From the NCBI GenBank assembly GCA_964448115.1, contig CAYUVA010000012.1:23689-87688 (forward strand): 64,000 nucleotides of DNA, given 5' to 3'. Shown in pieces: positions 46,441 to 53,085 of the stretch. The notes under the pieces are model-generated. The model did no database searches. It was not told where the DNA came from and saw only the letters and a program-made list of their open reading frames with translations. The position numbers and the translations under genes were made by a program. This DNA comes from CAYUVA01 sp964448115 [NCBI: uncultured bacterium] (GTDB lineage Bacteria > CAYUVA01). Within the stretch, counting starts at the first letter, position 1, and each line of letters begins with the position of its first letter.

Positions 46441-47550
46441 ATGAAGGTTGCCATAGTACATGATTGGCTCACGGGTATGAGAGGTGGCGAGAGGGTGCTG
46501 GAGATTCTTTGTCAAATGTTCCCCGACGCGGAGATATATACCCTTTTTCACCACCAGGGGAGCGTTTCGCCGATAATCGAGAGACACCGCATTCACACCA
46601 GCTTCCTTCAGAAAGCGCCCCGCAGCTTGAACTATAGGTACATGCTGCCGCTATTTCCTTATGCGGTGGAGCAGTTCAACCTAAAAGGATACGATTTGGT
46701 GATCAGCTCCTCGCACTGCGCAGCTATGGGCGCTATAACCGGCAGCTATTGCTGCCATATCTGCTACTCATTCACCCCTGCCAGGTACCTGTGGGAGATG
46801 CAGGATGAGTACTTCAATTCAAATGGCAAGAGGAGGATTACCAGGGCGATAATAGATTACCTCAGCAAGCACTTGCGCCAATGGGAGGTATGCGCTAGCC
46901 ATCGGGTCGATCTTTTTATCGCTATCTCGGAACATATCAAGCGACGGATAAACAAGTACTATCGCCGTGATGCTGTTGTCTTGCACCCACCGGTTAACCA
47001 TGAGACATTCTACAACACCGGGGTAGCAAAAGAGGATTTTTACCTCATCGTGTCTGCTCCCGCTCCATATAAACGCCTTGATTTAGCCATCGAGGCCTTC
47101 AATCGCCTAGGCGATCAGCTTGTGATTATCGGAGATGGTCCCCAGATGAAGAAGCTAAGGTCAGCCTCAAATGGCAATATCAAGTTTTTAGGCTGGCAGC
47201 CGGATAGGGTACTGAACGATTACTATAATCGAGCTAGAGCCTTGATATTTCCAGGAATAGAGGATTACGGTTTAACGCCACTGGAAGCGAACGCTGTTGG
47301 CACGCCGGTCATCGCCCTTGCAGCCGGTGGGGTCCTGGAGACGATCAAAGAAAACATAGGTGGAATCTTCTTCGATCATCAAGATGTCGATTCTCTATGT
47401 GAGGCTGTACAAAGATCAAAAAAGATCTCCCTTGATAGAGAGGCGATGATCGAACATACAAAAAGGTTCTCCATCCAATACTTCATGGCAGAGTTTAAAT
47501 CTCTCTTACAAAGGACGATAGCAAACTTTGGCAAAAAAGAGAAAACCTGA
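46441..47550 (+). CDS. GT4 glycosyltransferase (WbaZ-like)
   Basis: The 369-residue protein has a GT-B fold: MKVAIVHDWLTGMRGGERVL (the mannosyltransferase WbaZ-type N-terminus) and the donor-site GIEDYGLTPLEANAVGTPVIAL with two Glu residues. It probably transfers mannose or a similar sugar from a GDP-sugar to a lipid-linked glycan. The gap of 128 bases ahead of it may hold a promoter. The next gene encodes a sigma54 activator. Confidence 0.87.
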   Translation: MKVAIVHDWLTGMRGGERVLEILCQMFPDAEIYTLFHHQGSVSPIIERHRIHTSFLQKAPRSLNYRYMLPLFPYAVEQFNLKGYDLVISSSHCAAMGAITGSYCCHICYSFTPARYLWEMQDEYFNSNGKRRITRAIIDYLSKHLRQWEVCASHRVDLFIAISEHIKRRINKYYRRDAVVLHPPVNHETFYNTGVAKEDFYLIVSAPAPYKRLDLAIEAFNRLGDQLVIIGDGPQMKKLRSASNGNIKFLGWQPDRVLNDYYNRARALIFPGIEDYGLTPLEANAVGTPVIALAAGGVLETIKENIGGIFFDHQDVDSLCEAVQRSKKISLDREAMIEHTKRFSIQYFMAEFKSLLQRTIANFGKKEKT

Positions 47551-47610
47551 TGAAAAATTTTGAAACATTTATTCAAGTGCTTTGTTTTAAGCCCTAGAGG
47601 AGGATAGCCG

Positions 47611-49017
47611 GTGGATAAAATGCCCCCCAAGACAAGAGCTTTGGTAATAGATGATGAAAAACAGGCGCTTGATGAACTGAAGGTTCTGCTCACCTCCGAG
47701 GACTACCTTGTGGATATTGCCCAATCCCCGTTAAAAGGGCTGGAGATGTACAGGGACAGGTTTTATGACTTTGTACTATTGGATCTTCAGATGCAAGAGA
47801 AAAACGGATTGGAGGTTCTCGAAGAAATTAAACGCATGGATAGATATGCGGTTGTAGTTATTGTAACAACCTATGATAAGGCTGAACGGGCAGCGGAGAC
47901 CATACGCAAGGGAGCCAGCGATTATGTAGTCAAACCACTACTACCATCTAAACTCCGCGAGGTGCTTGGTAGGCTATCCAACGAGATCTCCATCCGGAGA
48001 GCCTACATGCAACAACTAGCCGAGATTTCAGCCAATCGCCTTGATAAGATCTATGCGAAAAGTAGCGTGATGCACCGCATCTTCGAGAAGATCCAGACCA
48101 TAGCCCGGGCAGATTCCACGGTGCTTATAACCGGGGAAAGCGGCACCGGTAAAGAACTAGTAGCCCGAGCAATACATAAGCTGAGCACCAGGAGCAACCA
48201 TCCATTCATCCCCATCAATTGCAGCGCCTTCCAGGAAACCCTTTTGGAAAGTGAGTTGTTCGGCTATGAGCAGGGTGCTTTCACCGATGCCAGGTCAGCC
48301 AAGAAGGGGCTTTTTCTGAGTGCAAATGGGGGCACTTTTTTCTTCGACGAGATCGGTGATATGAGCCTTTCGCTGCAGGCGAAACTACTGCGAGTGCTCG
48401 AGGACAGAAAGGTGCGCCCCTTGGGGAGCAATACCGAATTCAAGGTCGATATCAGGGTGCTATCCGCTACCAACAAGAATCTGAGTGAGGAGATCGAGAA
48501 GGGAAGATTTCGTAATGATCTGTTCTTTCGACTTAATGTAGTGGAATTGAATATACCCCCCTTGAGGGAGCGCAAGGATGATATACTATTCTTGGCAGAC
48601 CACTTTCTTGACGAGTTTAACTCGAGATTTAACAAGAAGATCTTGGGCTTCAAGCCGGAGGCGGAAAAAGCAATGCTGCAATATGACTGGCCGGGGAATG
48701 TGCGCGAGCTGAAGAATCTAGTGGAAAGAACCGTGCTACTGGGCAGTGAAAATGGATATATCCACTTGTCAAATTTCCCCCCGGAATTACAAAGTTTGTC
48801 AAAGGACAACCGGGTGATAAATGAACTCAACTACAATAAGGCAAAAGATAAAGTACTTTGGGATTTTCATAACGATTATTTCAGCTATCTTTTAAGAAAA
48901 AATCGTGGTAATGTCTCTCGCAGCGCGTTTGAAGCTGGAATAGATCGCAGCAGCCTACAAAGATTGCTAAAAAAATATGGGATCAAAAGCTCCAACTATC
49001 GCAAACAAAGGCAATAA
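47611..49017 (+). CDS. NtrC-family sigma54-dependent response regulator
   Basis: The 468-residue protein has a receiver with acidic pair D14-D15 and phospho-acceptor D58 (LLDLQMQ), an AAA+ domain with Walker A GESGTGKE (175-182), GAFTDA (222-227) and Walker B GTFFFDEIGD (241-250), and a C-terminal Fis-type helix-turn-helix (NVSRSAFEAGIDRSSLQRLL). The sigma54-contact loop is usually GAFTGA; the D variant occurs in a number of enhancer-binding proteins. The GTG start is favoured by AGAGGAGGA seven bases ahead. No cognate kinase is adjacent. A sigma54 promoter lies about 260 bases downstream at 49274. Confidence 0.9.
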   Translation: MDKMPPKTRALVIDDEKQALDELKVLLTSEDYLVDIAQSPLKGLEMYRDRFYDFVLLDLQMQEKNGLEVLEEIKRMDRYAVVVIVTTYDKAERAAETIRKGASDYVVKPLLPSKLREVLGRLSNEISIRRAYMQQLAEISANRLDKIYAKSSVMHRIFEKIQTIARADSTVLITGESGTGKELVARAIHKLSTRSNHPFIPINCSAFQETLLESELFGYEQGAFTDARSAKKGLFLSANGGTFFFDEIGDMSLSLQAKLLRVLEDRKVRPLGSNTEFKVDIRVLSATNKNLSEEIEKGRFRNDLFFRLNVVELNIPPLRERKDDILFLADHFLDEFNSRFNKKILGFKPEAEKAMLQYDWPGNVRELKNLVERTVLLGSENGYIHLSNFPPELQSLSKDNRVINELNYNKAKDKVLWDFHNDYFSYLLRKNRGNVSRSAFEAGIDRSSLQRLLKKYGIKSSNYRKQRQ

Positions 49018-49045
49018 TGGTCTATTTGCCGGTTGTCATTCTTGT

Positions 49046-49071
49046 GTGTTGCAGTTTTGCAACACTATTTT
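49046..49071 (+). terminator. Hairpin A after the response regulator gene
   Basis: GTGTTGCA (49046-49053), loop GTTT and TGCAACAC (49058-49065) form a perfect 8-pair stem followed by TATTTT. It lies 28 bases after the stop of the sigma54 activator gene and could end its transcript. The T-tract is weak, so it may instead be a protein-binding dyad upstream of the sigma54 promoter, about 210 bases away. Confidence 0.5.
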
Positions 49072-49273
49072 CAGGGAACCAAATTGGAGCATAGATGCAT
49101 CAACCTGGTTAGACAATGGACAATAAATATTTCTTGGCAGTGGATATTAGAACAAGTGAGATTGAAAAAACGAGCTGCATCACCAAGCATCATATTTTTA
49201 TCTCGTTGATATTTAATGATAATTTACCGATATCGGTATTTTCGGTACTATAAAATGGCTTTTTCATCTTTTT

Positions 49274-49289
49274 TGGCATAATGCTTGCA
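49274..49289 (+). promoter_or_regulatory. Sigma54 (-24/-12) promoter
   Basis: TGGCATAATGCTTGCA at 49274-49289 has GG and GC exactly 10 bases apart, with TGGCA and TTGCA matching the two consensus boxes. Only the C of the -24 box (T here) differs. Transcription would start near 49300. It is preceded by A/T-rich sequence and by ACCGATATCGGT about 37 bases ahead. The nearby NtrC-type gene is the obvious candidate activator, though that link is inference. Confidence 0.72.
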
Positions 49290-49299
49290 TATTTTCTTA

Positions 49300-49682
49300 A
49301 TGGAAGTTAAAAGACAAAATGGTTCTTTGAGAGGCGAAAGGTAGTTATGGTTAGAAGGCGATCATTCGGGGGTTTCGTCCTCATTAGAAAGTTGCCTGAC
49401 AACTGGTCGTCTTATCCACAAAGACGATGCTTCTCCATCTAAGATTCTGATCCTCCAATCAGAAACTTTTTCACGCCACACACAAGCCTTCTCACTGTCA
49501 ATCGGTAACCTCCAGCCGATTGATTATTCTACCTCCAATCCTCTGACCCGGTGGGCGCCCGGGCGCCCACCGGCTCCTCACCAAAACTAGGCAGCACAAG
49601 TTAAACAGAATATCCAAGGCACTCTTATTTCCCCATAAATAGTCTATTTCTGTTAGTGTTGCAGGTTTGCTGCACCTATTTT
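49300..49682 (+). ncRNA. Candidate sigma54-driven structured small RNA
   Basis: Downstream of the sigma54 promoter lie perfect stems: H1 49390-49404 (5 pairs, loop CCTGA), H2 49407-49427 (7 pairs, loop ATCCACA), H3 49445-49464 (7 pairs, loop CCTCCA), H4 49498-49523 (8 pairs, loop TAACCTCCAG), H6 49548-49573 (13 pairs in a GC palindrome, so its effective loop is small) and hairpin B. A third CCTCCA is at 49532. CCUCC is complementary to Shine-Dalgarno GGAGG. A 31-codon frame at 49347-49442 with AAAGG ahead (basic peptide MVRRRSFGG...) might be real, or part of the RNA leader. The 3' end is a guess. Read on the other strand, the same stems expose GGA loops. Confidence 0.5.
49658..49682 (+). terminator. 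Hairpin B before the 3' end of the Hsp70-kinase gene
   Basis: TGCAG (49660-49664), loop GTTTG and CTGCA (49670-49674) form a short stem followed by TATTTT. The 9-base word GTGTTGCAG (49656-49664) and the tail TATTTT are shared with hairpin A, with three substitutions and one insertion between them. It would end the putative small RNA. It is a weak terminator by itself. Confidence 0.4.
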
Positions 49683-49753
49683 AAGCTCGGATAGGGGATT
49701 TCTTAAAGGTAAGCAGGGGGTATGCAGCAGATCGATCACATAAGTCGGGAAGC

Positions 49754-52120
49754 TCAAAGAAACTCGTACATAGCAAGGTCTAGCATGAGTTCCTCAAAGG
49801 TCTGGTAGCGCTCGCTTCTTTTCTTCTTGATGCACTTTAATATCACATCGCAGATATCCTTGGGCAGCTCCGGCTTGATCTTACAGGGGTCGATGGGGGT
49901 GCTCTCATGGAAGTCGAAGATGCCGTACTCGACCTTCGGATTCTGCTCCTTGTGGGGAAACTCGCCGGTTAACATCTCGTAAAGTATGAGACCGAGCGAG
50001 TAGATATCGCTCCATTCCCCGAACGAAGATTCAACCGAGATATGCTCTGGGGACATGTATTTAGGCGTGCCGGTAACCTTCTCCCGGCTTACCGGGGGGA
50101 GTTTCACGAACCGGGAAAGCTCGAAATCGATGAGCTTGGCTTTGAAGTCATCTTTAGTAACCATGATATTTGCCGGTTTCAGGTCCGCATGTAGGATTCC
50201 TTTTTTCTTTAGTTCGACCATGGCTTTACAGATATAGTTGGCTATGGAGATCCTCTGTGGAATGCTCAAGCCTTTGAAGGTGGCTGTTTTCATGAAGACC
50301 TCGAGGTCCCAGCCATCGACAAACTCCATACGGATGCAGTTCAAGCCCTTGAACTGAAATATCTCAAAGATGGTAACTACATACTCGTTTTTAAATCCTA
50401 GAAGCCCCATTGCCGATCTCTTGAATCGTTTTAATATTATCTCATCGTTATTATGCTCAGGTTTCAATATCTTTAGTGCTTCTATGCGAGGGATGCTGTG
50501 GTTTCTTATCTTGTATATATAGGTGAATCCTCCCTGCCCGATCTTTTCCAGGATCTCATAGTGTTCACCGATCATGAATCCTTTTTGAAGCGACTCTGAG
50601 CTGATAACTCGCAGTGATCTTGTGGAGAGGAGTTGATTTTCAAGCGGGTTGAGCTTCTTTTTTACCGGCTCGTATCCAGAAATGCTGATAAAGCCCTGCG
50701 CGTCTATTTGACAGACGATCTCCAGCTCAAAAGTATCATCATCCTTTTTTATGTAGGCGATATGGTTGTATTCCCCCACTTTCTCTTTACCGGCTGGGTG
50801 GTGTGGATTTGCCTGATAGATGAAGAATTCGCCGTTGAAGTCCTTGAGAACCGGTACCGTAACTCGGGCAGTATATGGAATCGGCTGGTTGCAAGGAACG
50901 ATGGAGATAAAGTCGCTCTGCGCAGTCTTGATAAAGGTCTCATGGGGGAATATCTCGAATATCTTGATCTCTTTGGATAACATCTGAATATCTCCGGAGG
51001 CGATGCCGAGACCGTAGATGATGATATGCCCCGGTGTGGCTCCCTTGACGGTGGCGATATCGAAGTACTCGTTCATTATTTTCTTTATACTGCTTTTATT
51101 AGCCATCCCGCCCGCAATAAATAAGGCTTCTATATCATTGGGTGAAAGGTTTAGCCTTTTCAATAATTCCATGAAGCTGCTGATGCTCTTTTTAATAAGC
51201 GGCTCCATAAGTCTGTCGAGTTCTTCAGCGCTTAGATCCGCGATCAGGGCAGTCGGCTTCTTGTTTACCATTGAGATATAGGGAAGCTCTATATGCGAGA
51301 CCGAGAAATTAGTAAGCTCCATCTTGACTCGTTGCGCCTCGCTAAGCAATCTTTGCAGAACCATTGGTGTTATATTGAGCGCTTTTTTATGGTTTTCCTG
51401 GTATTTTTTTGCCATCCAGTTGGCAAGGATCAGATCGACCGCATCTCCGCCCAGTTCGGTCTTTTCTTTGTGTGCGATTATTTCGAGTATATTATCCCTG
51501 ATCTCTGCTATGGAGATACGAAGTGCAGTAGCTCCCCAATCCCACACAGCTATCCGTTCGGTGGCATTTGTCTTGAAGGCATAAAAGGCAGCAGCCGCGG
51601 TCGTACTATTGATGATGGCTTTGAGCCTAAGCCCTAGTTCATTCAGGATTGTGCTAAGCTCGCTGCGCAGCTTGGAGTTGAAGCTGAATGGAACGCCGAC
51701 TACGGCAGTAGAGATCTGGTCGCCGATCTCCTGTTCAGCTAGCATCTTGATCTCTTTGATCATAGATTGAAGGAGTTGGGCGGGATGAAAGACCTCGCCC
51801 TCGATCTCAAATAGTAGGTTTCCCTCCAGATCCTCCTTGAGGCTGTAGGGGACTCTATCTTTCCACCATTGGATGTATTCAGAGCCAAGAGGTTTGCCCC
51901 AAAAGTTGATAAATGTATTGATCGTGTTCGCTGGATTCATCAGGTACTTGGACTTGGCTACCTCCCCGACCGTCAACTGACGATTTTTGTCAATAAAGAC
52001 GAAAGAGGGGAAGCCGAAGGTGCCATTATAGTTTATGACCTCTCGGTAAGCGCGATTCTTTATTATAGCAGCCTTGCAGAGCTTAGAGCCTATGTCGATC
52101 AGCAGTACAGGTTCCATCAT
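49754..52120 (-). CDS. Hsp70-like ATPase fused to a Ser/Thr protein kinase
   Basis: The 788-residue protein has an N-terminal ASKHA ATPase of DnaK type at about 1-390: phosphate-1 LLIDIGSKLCK, AVVGVPFSFNSKLR, NSTTAAAAFY, phosphate-2 AVWDWGATALRI, AQRVKMELT and adenosine FIAGGMANK. A short beta-rich segment resembling a substrate-binding domain lies at about 390-480. The kinase domain runs from about 518: glycine loop GQGGF, K550 (EALKIL), H644-A-D646 LKPAN, D665-F-E667 and SPE (690-692). HAD replaces HRD and DFE replaces DFG; Mg-binding Asp and catalytic Asp are kept, so activity is plausible but modified. No membrane segment. I do not recognise a named system. Confidence 0.78.
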   Translation of the reverse strand: MMEPVLLIDIGSKLCKAAIIKNRAYREVINYNGTFGFPSFVFIDKNRQLTVGEVAKSKYLMNPANTINTFINFWGKPLGSEYIQWWKDRVPYSLKEDLEGNLLFEIEGEVFHPAQLLQSMIKEIKMLAEQEIGDQISTAVVGVPFSFNSKLRSELSTILNELGLRLKAIINSTTAAAAFYAFKTNATERIAVWDWGATALRISIAEIRDNILEIIAHKEKTELGGDAVDLILANWMAKKYQENHKKALNITPMVLQRLLSEAQRVKMELTNFSVSHIELPYISMVNKKPTALIADLSAEELDRLMEPLIKKSISSFMELLKRLNLSPNDIEALFIAGGMANKSSIKKIMNEYFDIATVKGATPGHIIIYGLGIASGDIQMLSKEIKIFEIFPHETFIKTAQSDFISIVPCNQPIPYTARVTVPVLKDFNGEFFIYQANPHHPAGKEKVGEYNHIAYIKKDDDTFELEIVCQIDAQGFISISGYEPVKKKLNPLENQLLSTRSLRVISSESLQKGFMIGEHYEILEKIGQGGFTYIYKIRNHSIPRIEALKILKPEHNNDEIILKRFKRSAMGLLGFKNEYVVTIFEIFQFKGLNCIRMEFVDGWDLEVFMKTATFKGLSIPQRISIANYICKAMVELKKKGILHADLKPANIMVTKDDFKAKLIDFELSRFVKLPPVSREKVTGTPKYMSPEHISVESSFGEWSDIYSLGLILYEMLTGEFPHKEQNPKVEYGIFDFHESTPIDPCKIKPELPKDICDVILKCIKKKRSERYQTFEELMLDLAMYEFL

Positions 52121-52144
52121 ATATATTAGTAAGTTACAGGTTTC

Positions 52145-52150
52145 TTTATA
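52145..52150 (-). promoter_or_regulatory. Possible extended -10 of the Hsp70-kinase gene
   Basis: On the minus strand TGCTATAAA places a TG motif one base ahead of TATAAA (52150-52145). No -35 is convincing. The leader to ATG 52120 would be about 18 bases, and no ribosome site is seen in it. Confidence 0.3.
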
Positions 52151-52254
52151 GCAAATGTCATCCTAAACTGCTATGAGTTTTCCATAATCTTCCATGTTTA
52201 CATACTAGTAAGATGCAGTTAATCCTTCAAGAAGATGCCGTCGCCTCATGATCC

Positions 52255-52284
52255 TTGACATTAAAGGCAATGCTTGATTAAGAT
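52255..52284 (+). promoter_or_regulatory. Sigma70-type promoter of the lipoprotein gene
   Basis: A perfect TTGACA (52255-52260) and TAAGAT (52279-52284) are 18 bases apart. Transcription would start near 52291, at or only six bases before the possible start codons GTG 52291 and ATG 52297, so the mRNA may be leaderless. The word TAAGATGCAGTT, which contains the -10, occurs once more at 52209-52220. Confidence 0.5.
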
Positions 52285-52296
52285 GCAGTTGTGATC

Positions 52297-53085
52297 ATGA
52301 AGTCCAATTATCATAGCAAACTTAGCCGAGGGTGCATTGTACGACCCTTGTTTTTCCTGTTTTCCTTTATCTGTCTTTTCTTGATGGGATGCGAAAACTA
52401 TCACGGGACCATAGAGGGGCAGGTTACGCAACACCAGGTCAAGGAGAACGATATCATAGTTCATCCCTTTGGTTTGCGAGTTGAAGCCAAGGCATTGAAG
52501 GATGATGAGCGCGCCTTTGACTATACGGACCATAAGGGCAGATACCGCATTGAGAACGCCGGGTTCGGATTAAATCAAGTAACCGTCTCCGGCAAAGGAT
52601 ATTTCACCACCTCCACCTATATCGATGTTCGCAAGGATACCCTTCATATTCATGACTTCGTGGTGCGCAAGGTGCCGGATAGAAAGGCGATGGGGCTTTA
52701 TGTCCTGGTTGAGGATGCCTATAGTAAGGAGCCTATATCCGGCGCCCAGGTAGCGCTTTATCAGCATATTGGTTATGGCTATGTTTACCAGGACACCAGG
52801 GCGACCAATGAATACGGTTATGCGAGGTTCTGGGAGGGATTGCCCACCTGGCTGAAGAACCCCTTTGATATTATTGGAGCCAAGCTGGTCGGTCTGCCCA
52901 ATACCATGTCCATCGATGAATACACCATCCTGCTTATGAAGGTAGAGGTAGCCGCTGCTGGATATATCAATACCGATAAGATCTTCATGATAACCTATAA
53001 TACCCCCAACCCAATGCTAGTTACCATGCAGATGCTCACGCCTGGAAACGGTGATGAGGATGATGGCGAGATGGGGGGATCTTAG
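52297..53085 (+). CDS. Lipoprotein with carboxypeptidase-regulatory-like domain
   Basis: About 262 residues: a signal peptide with a basic start and hydrophobic core (PLFFLFSFICLFLMGC) and lipobox LMGC with Cys at about 34. The mature part opens with GTIEGQVT and RYRIENAGFGLNQVTVSGKG, a beta-sandwich pattern like the carboxypeptidase regulatory-like or Cna B-type domain, and repeats it (ISGAQVALYQH). The tail is acidic (GDEDDGEMG). Role unknown; it is an envelope surface protein. GTG 52291 is an alternative start. It converges on the kinase gene with a four-base overlap. Confidence 0.7.
   Translation: MKSNYHSKLSRGCIVRPLFFLFSFICLFLMGCENYHGTIEGQVTQHQVKENDIIVHPFGLRVEAKALKDDERAFDYTDHKGRYRIENAGFGLNQVTVSGKGYFTTSTYIDVRKDTLHIHDFVVRKVPDRKAMGLYVLVEDAYSKEPISGAQVALYQHIGYGYVYQDTRATNEYGYARFWEGLPTWLKNPFDIIGAKLVGLPNTMSIDEYTILLMKVEVAAAGYINTDKIFMITYNTPNPMLVTMQMLTPGNGDEDDGEMGGS

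Larger units (their letters stand above)
49018..49753. other. 736-base gene-poor region between activator and Hsp70-kinase genes
   Basis: The region holds hairpin A (49046-49065), a 45-codon open frame at 49116-49253 of doubtful coding value, a 12-base palindrome ACCGATATCGGT (49226-49237), the sigma54 promoter (49274), a chain of hairpins and a 26-base palindrome (49548-49573), and hairpin B (49658-49676). The far end (49683-49753) has no gene that I can support. Each main element is described separately. Confidence 0.8.
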
